A stretch of DNA of 44,961 nt. Source: an uncultured Ruminococcus sp. GTDB taxonomy: Bacteria > Bacillota > Clostridia > Oscillospirales > Acutalibacteraceae. Positions 1 through 7,852 of this stretch are shown here, piece by piece (positions within the stretch are counted from its first letter, which is position 1; the number at the start of each line of letters is the position of its first letter). The notes beneath the pieces are model-generated. The model ran no database searches, had not been told where the DNA came from, and was given only the letters and a program-made list of their open reading frames with translations. The stretch lies in NCBI GenBank assembly GCA_902763365.1, contig CACWRT010000027.1:1-44961 (forward strand). The letters are read 5' to 3'. The translations under genes and the position numbers were made by a program.

Positions 1-205
1 AAAAAATAGTATATATTATAGAGAATACAGCACAAAAAACTTTTTTATTTTGAAACTCCCTATTTCCCCTACCCCCCAAGTGAAGCAGCATTTGTGACTC
101 CTAATTCAGACTGTGCCAAAACCTCTTTTTGATACAAAATTAGTGCCGAATAGCCGCATTAATTCACGACTTTGTTTTTTGATTTTTGACTTTTTGCACG
201 GTCTG

Positions 206-240
206 AATTCCTAATTCCTAACTCCTCACTCCTAATTCAT
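206..240. repeat. Heptanucleotide array, family A (AATTCCT), 5 units
   Basis: Five consecutive 7-mers in perfect phase: AATTCCT, AATTCCT, AACTCCT, CACTCCT, AATTCAT. The 1-205 stretch before it is AT-rich, with no convincing gene; it also holds a short TTTTTGA-type run with the same period near 178-195. The same family recurs at 9773-9800 and 20286-20313. Confidence 0.85.
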
Positions 241-242
241 AA

Positions 243-279
243 CAAAAAAATTCCCTCGCAGCATTTCTGCCATGAGGGA
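243..279 (-). terminator. Rho-independent terminator of the XRE regulator gene
   Basis: Read on the minus strand, an interrupted stem (CCCTC...GAGGG with an inner GCAG/CTGC pairing) is followed by a run of Ts. It lies just after the stop codon of the regulator at 282, the expected place for its transcript end. Confidence 0.75.
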
Positions 280-281
280 GA

Positions 282-977
282 TCAGACAAGTTTTTTGATC
301 TTATCTTCAGTTTTTTGAATAAGGTTGTAAAGAGAGGGAGCAAGTTCGGGATATTGTTTAGAAATAATATCGGGAGAAAGAACAGGAGCAGAAAGAACGT
401 CAACGCCCTGAAAACCGTCAGAGCTTTTACCGGAAGCAAGCTGTTTTGCATTAGCTTCTATTATACTTTGGAGAGCGTCAGATAGTCCTGCGTACATCTC
501 GGGTATAACGGAGAACATTGCCTGAGGGTTTTTAATGTTAGCCGCATAAACAGTACGTATCATTTTGTATACAGACACCATCATATATGATGAGATCTCG
601 GTAGTAAGACCTTTGTTGTTGAGCTGAGCAAGTATCTCATACATAATGCTGACAGAATTCTGTATAAGCTTCTTGTTGAGCGTGATAAGAGTATTAGTCT
701 TGTTATCCTCGGCAGGAACTGATTCTCTGCTGTCGGGAAGATCCTCAAGCTTCAGAGTAGCACCCGTCCTGTCGGGTGTTCTGCCTAAGAGATAGTCACA
801 TGAAACATTGTAATAATCGGCGATGTGTATCACGAAATCAAGACCACATTCTCTTATGCCCTTTTCATAGTGTGACAAAAGTGCCTGAGATACACCCAGT
901 TCCATGGCAGCCTGTTTCTGGCTTAGTCCCTTTTCTTTACGCAGAAGGGTTATTATCCTTGGAAAATCGTTATTCAT
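282..977 (-). CDS. XRE-family helix-turn-helix transcriptional regulator
   Basis: 231 residues. An N-terminal HTH_3/XRE DNA-binding domain covers about residues 8-66: the scaffolding helix, then QKQAAMELGVSQALLSHYEK as the helix-turn-helix and recognition helix, then the DYLLGRT motif that closes many Firmicute XRE domains. Residues about 75-231 are a helical region I do not recognise, probably for dimerisation or ligand sensing. The ATG is preceded by AGAGGTG at good spacing, and a terminator follows the stop. The gene diverges from the histidine phosphatase gene at 1341, so it may regulate itself or that neighbour, but this is only inferred from position. Target and ligand are unknown. Confidence 0.85.
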   Translation of the reverse strand: MNNDFPRIITLLRKEKGLSQKQAAMELGVSQALLSHYEKGIRECGLDFVIHIADYYNVSCDYLLGRTPDRTGATLKLEDLPDSRESVPAEDNKTNTLITLNKKLIQNSVSIMYEILAQLNNKGLTTEISSYMMVSVYKMIRTVYAANIKNPQAMFSVIPEMYAGLSDALQSIIEANAKQLASGKSSDGFQGVDVLSAPVLSPDIISKQYPELAPSLYNLIQKTEDKIKKLV

Positions 978-1009
978 GTTTCACCTCTTGACATCAGGAA
1001 GATAAAATA

Positions 1010-1038
1010 TTAATATAGAGTGTGTAGTCTTCTTTCAA
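1010..1038 (-). promoter_or_regulatory. Candidate sigma-A promoter of the XRE regulator
   Basis: On the minus strand: TTGAAA, 17-bp spacer, TATTAA. The start codon lies about 33 bp beyond the -10. The -10 matches only 4 of 6 consensus bases, so this is moderate evidence. Confidence 0.35.
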
Positions 1039-1284
1039 AAAAATTTCTCAGAAACGGATCAGTTCTATAGTCACAGCCCGGAATCACATCTTAGAGTAAG
1101 CATCATAAACAAAGCTCCCCGTTCCGACAACACAACAGCGAAGAATCCTTTTCAAAGATCATTCGCTTACTAACAGGAATAAAAAACAGGGCAGCATCCT
1201 TTGCCGTTTACCATAAACTATAAACCGGACTATACCCCACTCTACATATAAACAGTAAGTAAATTATATAACAATTAAAACATT

Positions 1285-1313
1285 TTGTAAAGTTTTTTGC
1301 GAAAGAAAATAAT
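1285..1313 (+). promoter_or_regulatory. Candidate sigma-A promoter of the histidine phosphatase gene
   Basis: TTGTAA, 17-bp spacer, AATAAT, followed by a short leader and an AAGGAG ribosome-binding site at 1325-1330. The surroundings are very AT-rich, so chance matches are likely. Confidence 0.35.
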
Positions 1314-1340
1314 TACAATTTTTTAAGGAGTTTACAAAAA

Positions 1341-1967
1341 ATGCAATCTTATGTAATAAATCTGATACGTCACGGAGCGGTTGATGAAACACTGAAAGGA
1401 AAGTACATCGGAACTACAGATGTTAGCCTTTCAAAAAAAGGAAGAGAGGATCTTGTACTTATCAAAGAAACTATAGGATATCCGAAACCTCAGAAGCTTT
1501 ATTCAAGTCCGCTGTTAAGATGTACACAAAGCTGTGAGATACTTTTTCCCGAAATGGATATTAATATGATCAGCAATTTCAGCGAATGTGATTTCGGCGA
1601 ATGGGAAGGCAAGTCCGCAGCCGAGCTGGCATCCGACCCTCGGTTCGGTCAGTGGCTGCAAAATTCGGACCAGACTCCTCCGCCCGGCGGAGAAAGCGGA
1701 AAAACCTTTGCATCCCGTATCGGAAGAGGCTTTGAGCACCTTGTGGAAACCATGTCCGCAGAGGGAACTACCCATGCCGCTGTTGTAACTCACGGCGGAG
1801 TTATCATGACGATACTGGCTATGTACGGGCTGCCTCAGGCCCCCAGTTATCAGTGGAGAATGGATAACGGTTACGGCTTCTCTGTTCGTGTGAACCCCTT
1901 TTTATGGATGAGAGAACGTGTTGTCGAAGTTTTCGACACCTGCCCGCCTGCGCCGGTTCATAGCTGA
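1341..1967 (+). CDS. Histidine phosphatase superfamily protein (CobC/GpmB-like)
   Basis: 208 residues. The catalytic LIRHG motif is at residues 8-12, with His11 as the predicted phospho-acceptor. FSECDFGEWEGKSAAEL follows in mid-protein, typical of the cobalamin phosphatase CobC branch, and the second catalytic histidine lies in VVTHGG near residue 150. The family removes phosphate from small metabolites such as alpha-ribazole phosphate or sugar phosphates. No cobalamin genes are nearby, so the substrate is open. AAGGAG precedes the ATG. The last serine codon and the stop overlap the first unit of a heptanucleotide array (1962-2010), so the C-terminus ends in repeat DNA. Confidence 0.85.
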   Translation: MQSYVINLIRHGAVDETLKGKYIGTTDVSLSKKGREDLVLIKETIGYPKPQKLYSSPLLRCTQSCEILFPEMDINMISNFSECDFGEWEGKSAAELASDPRFGQWLQNSDQTPPPGGESGKTFASRIGRGFEHLVETMSAEGTTHAAVVTHGGVIMTILAMYGLPQAPSYQWRMDNGYGFSVRVNPFLWMRERVVEVFDTCPPAPVHS

Positions 1968-2010
1968 AAGCTATAAGCTTAAAGCTTATAGTTCAAAGTT
2001 CAAAGCTGCG
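1962..2010. repeat. Heptanucleotide array, family C, 7 units in phase
   Basis: Units: AGCTGAA, AGCTATA, AGCTTAA, AGCTTAT, AGTTCAA, AGTTCAA, AGCTGCG. The array begins inside the last codons of the phosphatase gene and ends at the cysteine codon that starts the mature part of a lipoprotein remnant. It therefore bridges two coding sequences and takes the place of the expected signal peptide. Confidence 0.85.
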
Positions 2011-2456
2011 GCAGCACAGGTAACCAAAACGGTGAAACTTCACCCGCAGCTTCCGAATCTGTCGAAACTGAAGGTAGTACCGCCACAGCTCCCGAATCTG
2101 TCGAAGCTGAGGATAGTGCCACCACGGCTCCCGAATCTGTCGAAGCTGAGGATAGTGCCACCACGGCTCCCGAATCTGTCAAAAGCGATGATACTGCCGC
2201 AGGTTCCGTTATTGTTGGCACATGGGAAGCTGATAATGGCTCAGGTTCGTCTTTTACGTTCAGGGCTGACGGAAGCGGAAGTAATGATGGTGATACATTT
2301 TCCATGAAATTCACCTATGAAGACAAGGGGACTTCAATAGATATTCACTATGATGGTTCGGAGGCGATCCAGACCTACGATTATACTGTTGAAGGCAATA
2401 AGCTGAGTTTATACGACAAAGCATTTGAATGGAGTCTTACCTATACAAAAAACTAA
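1992..2456 (+). pseudogene. 5'-truncated lipoprotein gene (no start codon, no signal peptide)
   Basis: The open frame begins after a TAG at 1989-1991 and runs to TAA at 2454-2456. It reads S-C-G-S-T-G-N-Q-N-G-E, like the start of a mature lipoprotein after its lipobox cysteine (TGC at 2007-2009). A low-complexity linker with TAPESVEAEDSAT repeats follows, then a compact domain starting VIVGTWEADNGSG with the pattern DYTVEGNKLSLYD. That pattern is common in small beta-barrel lipoproteins of Ruminococcus relatives (DUF5640/lipocalin-like). No in-frame ATG, GTG or TTG exists before the middle of the domain. The signal peptide has apparently been lost at the heptanucleotide array. An intact terminator still follows. 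The frame is the same as that of the phosphatase gene, so read-through of its stop meets further stops before the cysteine. Confidence 0.65.
2049..2186 (+). repeat. 39-bp coding tandem repeat in the lipoprotein remnant
   Basis: About 3.5 copies of a 39-bp unit starting GCTCCCGAATCTGTCGAAG. It encodes the 13-residue linker TAPESVEAEDSAT. Copies at 2088 and 2127 are identical. The copy at 2049 is diverged and the last is partial. Confidence 0.9.
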
Positions 2457-2462
2457 ATTATC

Positions 2463-2497
2463 AAGGGCAGTCCGCAAAACAGCAGACTGCCCTTTTT
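2463..2497 (+). terminator. Rho-independent terminator after the lipoprotein remnant
   Basis: AAGGGCAGTC pairs perfectly with GACTGCCCTT across a 12-nt loop, followed by a short T run. It lies six bases after the TAA of the remnant, which supports a formerly functional gene there. Confidence 0.8.
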
Positions 2498-2574
2498 ACT
2501 TGCAATAATGATGATGTAAAAAATTTGTCAATAAACCGGCATCAACCGAAGAAGGTCTCAACTGCCGCGCTTTG

Positions 2575-2602
2575 AACTGTCAGCTTTAAGCTTTGAGCTG
2601 TC
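2575..2602. repeat. Heptanucleotide array, family C, 4 units
   Basis: AACTGTC, AGCTTTA, AGCTTTG, AGCTGTC in phase. The last unit reaches the stop codon of the carbohydrate-binding lipoprotein gene, which ends at 2601 on the minus strand. Confidence 0.75.
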
Positions 2603-4778
2603 ACCTCATTCCTCTGTATTGGGTAATACCGCTTGAATCCACATAGGTAACTTTGTTTTCAGAAAGCGTGAAGGTAACATACTTTGTTCCTCCCGAAGCA
2701 GAATTGCCGCTGTAATAGCCGTTTACTGCTTCTCCGTCAGCTTTTCCCCCTGTATAGACTGTGTAGCTTTCACCTGCTTTAAGGTCTTTTGAACTGAGGA
2801 TGAAACAGCCATAATTCTTTTTTGGTGACATCGCAGCAATTACTTTTCCACTGCTGTCGGTTACATATACAAAGGTATCGGCTGACACACTCTTATCAAA
2901 CAAAACTGCAACAGTATTCAGGGTCGAAGTATCTCCCGGCATTTCAAGCATATCGGAGGTGCCTGCACCTATAAGAGTACCTCCGCTTACCGTACAGCTT
3001 CCGTCATGGTCAATTATCCCGTTACCTCCGTTTGTAGTTCCGTTTACAACAATTGTGCCGCCTGTTATATTCAATGCGCCGTTGCTGTCAAGCCCGTCAC
3101 CCTGAGCATTTACATATATGGTTCCTCCGCTGATATTCAGCGCGGCATTACTGTCTGCGTTTCCGGGCATCTGGGGCTGATCGTTCTGCTGACCGTTACC
3201 GCTCTGTTCTGTCATCTGCTGTCCGCCGCTGCTCTGTGGCATTTCGGGCGGGGTCATCTGCTGTCCGCCGCTGCCCTGGGGCATTTCGGGAGGAGTCATC
3301 TGCTGTCCGCCGCTGCCCTGTGGCATTTCGGGAGGAGTCATCTGCTGTCCGTCACTGCCCTGTGGCATTTCGGGAGGAGTCATCTGCTGTCCGCCGCTGC
3401 TCTGGGGCATTTCGGGCGGGGTCATCTGCTGTCCGTCACTGCTTTGTGATTGATTCCGATCAAATCTGAAACCGTGAGCAAACTGCATATTACCGTCCAT
3501 ACCGCCGAAACCGCTCTGATCATTGCCGCCTGCGCAGTTGATACCGTCATCATCCGCAGTTATATCTATAGTACCGTCAGTTATATTGATAACCTCCGCT
3601 TCAAGACCTTCATATGATTTTTCCACTTTTACAGTACCATTGGAAATAGTCAGCTCCGAATCAGCGTGAACACCGTCATCTCCTGCCTTGATCGTAAAGC
3701 TGCCGCCATTTATGGAAATATTTGAATTGCTGTGAACAGCATCATCATAAGCATCTATAGTAAAAGTACCGCCGCTTATGCTGATGTCACCGCCTGCCTT
3801 TATACCCTTATAGTTACTGCTTTCTGTGGTATCCGTATCCGTATCAGTATTATTCATATGAAAGCCCATATCATTTTTTACTGTTTTGTTGTTTTCCGAA
3901 CCTCCGCCTGTAACTATGCTTATGGTACCGCTGCCGATCGTTATATTGTGTTCTGCCTGTATACCGTCTTTTGCACAGGTTATATCTATTTTTGCGTTTT
4001 CAATTGTTACACTGCCCTTATCGTCGTCAGTGTTAGTCGATCTCAGACCATCTCCGCCGTCAGTGCTTACTGAAATTTCTCCTCCGCTTACTGCAAGCGC
4101 ATCCTTGCCTGTTATACAGTGATTTACGGCTGTAACGGAGATACTGCCGCTTTCGATGCTGAGAGAATCCTTTGATGTTATACCATTGTGCGCATTTGCT
4201 TTTACAGTAAGACTGCCATTTCCCCGAATAGTAAGATCGTCCTTTACATATACGGCCGCATTAGGACTGTCATCATCGGATTCTTCTTCTGTTTTCACAT
4301 AATCCTTTCCATCAGACAGAACGTTTTCGGTATTATCCGCAAGCATGATAATTGTTTTGCCGCATTTTGAAGCATAAACAGCCGCCGTATCTTCACTGTA
4401 TATTTCCGCTCCGCTAAGAACAAGACAAACCTCATCATCTTTTCCTGCTTCAATAACAATATTTCCCTTGTTCAGCTTTCCGCTGACAGTATATGTACCT
4501 GCCGAGGATATCGTTATGGTTCCCCCTTCAACAGATGCGCCGCTGCCTGTTACTTTTGCGGATTCACCTGTAAGTTCTATCTTGGTATCTGCTGTTTCTG
4601 CCTTTGAAGTATCGTCATCCTTATCTGATGATGTGTCTGATGCTGAATTCTGATGCGAGGACACAGATGCTGCGGAGCTTTCACTTTCCGCATTACCACA
4701 TCCGCTCATTCCTGCCGCAGACAAAATCATAGCGCAAAGTAAAAGCGCTGTTATTTTTCTTCCGAAGGTTTTTTTCAT
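2601..4778 (-). CDS. Carbohydrate-binding lipoprotein (Cthe_2159-like, DUF4353)
   Basis: 725 residues from the ATG at 4778, which has GGGGA upstream and a fitting lipoprotein signal peptide (MKKTFGRK, hydrophobic core, lipobox SGC). An in-frame extension to 4832 lacks both. After a Ser/Asp-rich linker the protein is built of beta-helix-like strands of the form ISGGTFTIDA and NGGSFTIKAGDDGVHAD, as in the Cthe_2159 carbohydrate-binding family (PF14262), which binds acidic plant polysaccharides and calcium. A PPEMPQ-rich repeat at about residues 443-522 separates two beta-helix parts. It is likely a surface lipoprotein for binding plant cell-wall material. It appears to be transcribed alone. Ligand specificity cannot be read from sequence. 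Confidence 0.8.
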   Translation of the reverse strand: MKKTFGRKITALLLCAMILSAAGMSGCGNAESESSAASVSSHQNSASDTSSDKDDDTSKAETADTKIELTGESAKVTGSGASVEGGTITISSAGTYTVSGKLNKGNIVIEAGKDDEVCLVLSGAEIYSEDTAAVYASKCGKTIIMLADNTENVLSDGKDYVKTEEESDDDSPNAAVYVKDDLTIRGNGSLTVKANAHNGITSKDSLSIESGSISVTAVNHCITGKDALAVSGGEISVSTDGGDGLRSTNTDDDKGSVTIENAKIDITCAKDGIQAEHNITIGSGTISIVTGGGSENNKTVKNDMGFHMNNTDTDTDTTESSNYKGIKAGGDISISGGTFTIDAYDDAVHSNSNISINGGSFTIKAGDDGVHADSELTISNGTVKVEKSYEGLEAEVINITDGTIDITADDDGINCAGGNDQSGFGGMDGNMQFAHGFRFDRNQSQSSDGQQMTPPEMPQSSGGQQMTPPEMPQGSDGQQMTPPEMPQGSGGQQMTPPEMPQGSGGQQMTPPEMPQSSGGQQMTEQSGNGQQNDQPQMPGNADSNAALNISGGTIYVNAQGDGLDSNGALNITGGTIVVNGTTNGGNGIIDHDGSCTVSGGTLIGAGTSDMLEMPGDTSTLNTVAVLFDKSVSADTFVYVTDSSGKVIAAMSPKKNYGCFILSSKDLKAGESYTVYTGGKADGEAVNGYYSGNSASGGTKYVTFTLSENKVTYVDSSGITQYRGMR
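3211..3450 (-). repeat. 42-bp coding tandem repeat (QQMTPPEMP), 5 full copies plus one partial
   Basis: Five contiguous 42-bp units from 3211 to 3420 and a partial sixth to 3450, each starting GTCATCTGCTGTCCG on the plus strand. They encode a 14-residue unit (S/G)S(D/G)GQQMTPPEMPQ inside the carbohydrate-binding lipoprotein. Variation is confined to a few codons, suggesting recent expansion or conversion. Copy number probably varies between strains. Confidence 0.95.
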
Positions 4779-5088
4779 ATTTATTCCCCATTTCCCGGTT
4801 AGTATTATCTGATAAACGATTTTCTCATTCAATCACAAAGGCGATATATACTTCCCATTCCGATCAAAGTGACGAATCTTTTTCATAAAACAAATATAAT
4901 AATAAATATCCCTCGCTTTACCCGATATGACAGCAGAAGTAAAATTATTTTGTCGTTTACCATATCTTTTATGTGAACAATTATAGATTATAATATAAAA
5001 AAATAATATTTAATTCCTGTAAAACAATTATTAACATATTCTTAAAAAAATTAAATCCTCTTCGGCGTAATAAGTAAGAAAATAATAA

Positions 5089-5200
5089 CAGCCGATAATA
5101 AAATTATAACCGCGATTAATAAAGGTTGCAGCGACAAGTTCAGAGCTGAGCGACCCCCGCGTTTTAGAGTCCGGCGTCACGCTGGCGGAATCTCGCCGGT
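5089..5200 (+). repeat. Dispersed GC-rich leader element (type I)
   Basis: Contains CAGCCGATAA, TAACCGCGA, GAGCGACCCCCGCGTT and a CCGGCG...CGCCGG end. The same blocks occur in the same order, read on the minus strand, at 9483-9600 and 43389-43530. It lies upstream of the plus-strand acetyltransferase gene in the same orientation relative to that gene as the other copies are to theirs. Confidence 0.7.
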
Positions 5201-5242
5201 TTCGTGGAAAATTATATACGAGATATGGATTTTTTCGTAATA

Positions 5243-5253
5243 TGTGGTATAAT
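5243..5253 (+). promoter_or_regulatory. Candidate extended -10 promoter of the GNAT-Rpn pair
   Basis: TGTGGTATAAT carries a TGn-TATAAT extended -10. No good -35 is seen. A leader of about 130 bp would follow, containing a degenerate 7-bp repeat run. Confidence 0.4.
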
Positions 5254-5254
5254 T

Positions 5255-5282
5255 AGTTTATAGATAATAGCTTATAGTTATA
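5255..5282. repeat. Degenerate heptanucleotide run, family C
   Basis: AGTTTAT, AGATAAT, AGCTTAT, AGTTATA in phase. These match units in the 1962-2010 array. It lies within the presumed leader of the acetyltransferase gene. Confidence 0.5.
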
Positions 5283-5386
5283 GTCAGGGACGACCTGTTT
5301 TCAATTCCGGAGATTTATACTGAATTCTGTGGAGCTGACGAAAGAGTTTTCAGGCGCTGACTATAAACTAAAAAGGGGGTTTAAAA

Positions 5387-5893
5387 ATGGATTTTGTTCT
5401 TGAAAAATGGAAGACAAATTATCTGAATGACTTTATGGAGGCAATGGAAGATCCGCACTTATCCGATAAGATGTGCGAAACTATGCCCTATCCAATGGAT
5501 ACCGCCTTTGCAGTGGAGTATATAAGGGACAGAATGTTCAACAGTGAAGAAAAACAGATGTGCCGTGCTGTGATATGCGAAGGTAAGGTAATAGGCGGAG
5601 TTGATGTTGTATTCGGTGAAGGCGTTTTTGAAAAAAACGGAGAGATCAGCATATGGCTTTCAAAGGAATACAGGGGGCAGGGAATCGGCTCCTCAGTTAT
5701 TGCGGAAGTATGCAGAAGATGCTTTGAGGAATATGATATTCTTCGTATTGAAGCTCATCCCTACTCTGTCCATAAAGAAGCTTCTGCCGCTCTTGTACAC
5801 GCAGGCTTTACACATGAGGGTACTATACATCAGGGTATTTACAAGAACAATACCGCATATGATTACGAAATATTCGCTCTTTTAAAAAAATAA
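5387..5893 (+). CDS. GNAT-family N-acetyltransferase (RimJ/RimL-like)
   Basis: 168 residues. The acetyl-CoA binding loop is clear as EYRGQGIGSSVIAEV (about residues 94-108), in the Q/R-x-x-G-x-G/A form. It is preceded by the beta-strand ISIWLSKEY and followed by RIEAHPYSVHKEASAALVHAGF, typical of the RimJ/RimL branch, where Asn or Ser contacts CoA and AL...GF ends the fold. It transfers acetyl groups to an amine, either a protein N-terminus or a small molecule. The substrate is unknown. The ribosome-binding site GGGGG precedes the ATG. The Rpn nuclease gene follows 33 bp downstream on the same strand, so the two may be co-transcribed. Confidence 0.85.
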   Translation: MDFVLEKWKTNYLNDFMEAMEDPHLSDKMCETMPYPMDTAFAVEYIRDRMFNSEEKQMCRAVICEGKVIGGVDVVFGEGVFEKNGEISIWLSKEYRGQGIGSSVIAEVCRRCFEEYDILRIEAHPYSVHKEASAALVHAGFTHEGTIHQGIYKNNTAYDYEIFALLKK

Positions 5894-5926
5894 CATTATA
5901 TATCAGACAGAAAAGGGGCGAATCAT

Positions 5927-6871
5927 TTGGCTGAAAAGGACAGAACCGCTAAAAATCTTGAAGCTTATAACAACGTATTTGCAGATATAGTTAACGGCTT
6001 TTTATTCGACGGCAGAAAAGTTATCTCCGAGGATGATCTTATACCTGCCGAAAACGAATCCTTCTTCAAGGCTGACGGAAATATACGCAGTCAGGAAAGG
6101 GACATTTCAAAATTCTGGATGAATACGAACATAAAAATAGCCCTGATCGGCTATGAAAATCAATCAGATATAGATAAACTGATGGCAATGAGAGTTATAG
6201 GCTATGACGGGGCAAATTATAAAAAGCAATATATCGAAGCGAAAAACAGTAAGGACAAGGACAGAAAATGCTACCCCGTCGTAACTCTCGTGATATATTT
6301 CGGCAAAAAAGAATGGAAATATGAAAAGAATCTTCATTCCTGCCTTGATATCCCGGATGATCTTCTGCCATTTGTCAATGACTATAAGATGAATTTTTAC
6401 TCTTTCAATGATATGTCTTCGGAGCAAATAGAAAAATTCAGTTCGGATTTCAAGATCATAGCCCAGTTCTTCAATGCACTCAATACAGGCAGTGATTATC
6501 ATCCGACAGACCAGAAAATGGAGCATCCCGAAGAAGTACTTGATATGATAGATGTATTTTCAAAGGATCATCGTTTCAGGGATGAGTACAACACAATAAA
6601 CAATCGGAACAAAGAGGGAGGTATTTCTATGTGCGAAATTTATGACAAGATATTGATGGAGGGTGAAGCTAAAGGCAGAGCTGAGGGCAAAGCTGAAGGC
6701 AGAGCTGAAGGCAAGGCTGAGGGCAAGGCTGAGGGCATGATTGAAGGAATGCTGATAACTCTTGTCGATTTATTCAAAAAAGGTATAATAACATTACAAC
6801 AAGCAGCCGAACAAGCCGGTATGTCTATCCCGGAATTTCAAAAATGTGCCGGTCTTTATGTATCATTCTAG
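5927..6871 (+). CDS. Rpn-family PD-(D/E)XK nuclease / putative transposase
   Basis: 314 residues with a TTG start preceded by AAAAGGGG at good spacing. The N-terminal NNVFADIVNGFLFDG and the central TLVIYFGKKEW strand match the Rpn/YhgA-like proteins common in Ruminococcus and Lachnospiraceae, which carry a PD-(D/E)XK nuclease fold and promote recombination in E. coli. Near residues 245-270 is a 12-bp-unit repeat coding AEGK/AEGR, then a C-terminal helical domain (MLITLVDLFKKGIITLQQAAEQAGMS). This copy keeps its frame through the repeat, unlike the paralogue at 43765-44753. Rpn genes occur in many diverged copies per genome. The cellular role is not settled. Confidence 0.8.
   Translation: MAEKDRTAKNLEAYNNVFADIVNGFLFDGRKVISEDDLIPAENESFFKADGNIRSQERDISKFWMNTNIKIALIGYENQSDIDKLMAMRVIGYDGANYKKQYIEAKNSKDKDRKCYPVVTLVIYFGKKEWKYEKNLHSCLDIPDDLLPFVNDYKMNFYSFNDMSSEQIEKFSSDFKIIAQFFNALNTGSDYHPTDQKMEHPEEVLDMIDVFSKDHRFRDEYNTINNRNKEGGISMCEIYDKILMEGEAKGRAEGKAEGRAEGKAEGKAEGMIEGMLITLVDLFKKGIITLQQAAEQAGMSIPEFQKCAGLYVSF
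6666..6738 (+). repeat. 12-bp coding tandem repeat (AEGK/AEGR), about 6 units
   Basis: Repeats of GCTGAGGGCAAA and close variants inside the Rpn gene. Because 12 is a multiple of 3, whole-unit changes keep the frame. A related tract in the second Rpn gene has lost a non-multiple of 3. Confidence 0.9.
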
Positions 6872-6957
6872 AAACGAAATGACGAAGCTCTCTTGCTCAA
6901 ACTCAGAATAACAGATTAATACTAATAATCTGTATATTTTAAGTGCATCAATGGTAA

Positions 6958-6992
6958 AACAGGACTTACGGCATTATACCGCAAGTCCTGTA
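6958..6992. terminator. Terminator between convergent Rpn and spo0A genes
   Basis: CAGGACTT.CGG pairs with CCG.AAGTCCTG around a 7-nt loop. The T run is good on the minus strand (after spo0A) and poor on the plus strand. It probably ends spo0A transcripts and may stop the Rpn transcript as well. Confidence 0.75.
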
Positions 6993-7063
6993 AATATCTG
7001 TGATTTATCATAATCGCCGGCAGCAAGTAAAGCTTCTGCCCACATTTATGAACCCTGAGCTGT

Positions 7064-7852
7064 TTACGCCGGTACAACAGAAATATGGTTTTCACCAAGA
7101 CGTATGCGGTCAGAAAGCATAGCGACAAATTCGCTGTTTGTAGGCTTACCTCTCCCGTTGTGGATAGTGTAACCGAAATACGAATTCAGAACATCGATGT
7201 CCCCTCTGTCCCACGCTACTTCGATTGCATGACGAATGGCACGTTCTACTCTTGACGGTGTGGTTTCGTATCTTTGCGCAACAGCGGGATATAACTCTTT
7301 CGTAACAGCATTTATCATCTGCGGACGGCGTACACACATTATGATGGAATCTCTGATATAATGGTATCCCTTAATATGTGCCGGCACGCCTATCTGATGC
7401 AGCATCTCCGTTACCATACATTCAAGACGGTTATCACTGCTTAAAACAGTCTGTGTATTATATTGGTTCCCGCCGCAGAATCTTATTATATCCGTTATCC
7501 TGTCAAGAAGATCTTCTATCGAAAAAGGCTTGATAATATAGTATGCAGCTCCCGCCTCTATGGCCTCGCGCTCAACAATCGGACTTGCATAGTTGGATAC
7601 TATTACAAAAACAGTCGTGCTTTCGGGATGTACTGCCTTTAATTTTTTTATCACACCTATACCGTCTATTCCGCTCATAAAAGCATCGATCAGAACTACA
7701 TCAGGCTTAAATCGTTCGATCCTCTCCAAAACTGTACGTCCGTTTTTTTCACAGAACTCGGGTGTAAATCCGTGCTCGTCAAATATGTGACCGTTTTGTG
7801 ACGCATATTCTTTCTCTTCGTCGGCAATAAGTACTCTGAAATTTTTCTTCAT
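7064..7852 (-). CDS. spo0A: Sporulation master response regulator Spo0A
   Basis: 262 residues. The N-terminal receiver domain (about 1-122) has acidic D11, the phospho-acceptor Asp56 in LIDAFMSG, Ser86 in the switch Thr/Ser place and Lys108 in IIKPF. The C-terminal Spo0A DNA-binding domain (about 150-262) has TPSRVERAIRHAIEVAW, the near-invariant recognition region of the family. When phosphorylated, Spo0A binds 0A boxes and starts sporulation. It lies downstream of spoIVB on the same strand, a gene order conserved in endospore formers. A separate promoter candidate lies at 8083-8111. All key residues are present, so the protein should be functional. Confidence 0.98.
   Translation of the reverse strand: MKKNFRVLIADEEKEYASQNGHIFDEHGFTPEFCEKNGRTVLERIERFKPDVVLIDAFMSGIDGIGVIKKLKAVHPESTTVFVIVSNYASPIVEREAIEAGAAYYIIKPFSIEDLLDRITDIIRFCGGNQYNTQTVLSSDNRLECMVTEMLHQIGVPAHIKGYHYIRDSIIMCVRRPQMINAVTKELYPAVAQRYETTPSRVERAIRHAIEVAWDRGDIDVLNSYFGYTIHNGRGKPTNSEFVAMLSDRIRLGENHISVVPA

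Larger units (their letters stand above)
978..1340. other. Divergent intergenic region between XRE regulator and phosphatase
   Basis: No gene is seen here. The region holds promoter candidates for both neighbours. A degenerate copy of the dispersed motif ending in CTTTTCAAAGA lies near 1138-1165; it resembles the elements at 13647 and 27009. No clear operator palindrome was found. Confidence 0.5.
4779..5386. other. AT-rich divergent intergenic region upstream of the lipoprotein and GNAT genes
   Basis: No gene is seen. From 4850 to 5080 it is AT-rich without clear structure. It then holds a dispersed GC-rich element (5089-5200), an extended -10 candidate (5243-5253) and a degenerate family C heptamer run (5255-5282) before the acetyltransferase gene. 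Confidence 0.6.

Noticed and set aside
2000-2314. 104-codon minus-strand frame opposite the lipoprotein remnant
   Set aside because: Its Ser/Ala-rich repetition is the complement of the 39-bp repeat. The plus-strand frame ends at a terminator and encodes a sensible domain.
3211-3450. CRISPR array
   Set aside because: The repeats are contiguous without spacers and are in frame in a coding sequence. No cas genes are nearby.
3006-3469. Two plus-strand frames with repeated HFGR and AFRE motifs
   Set aside because: They are shadows of the 42-bp repeat in the minus-strand lipoprotein gene.
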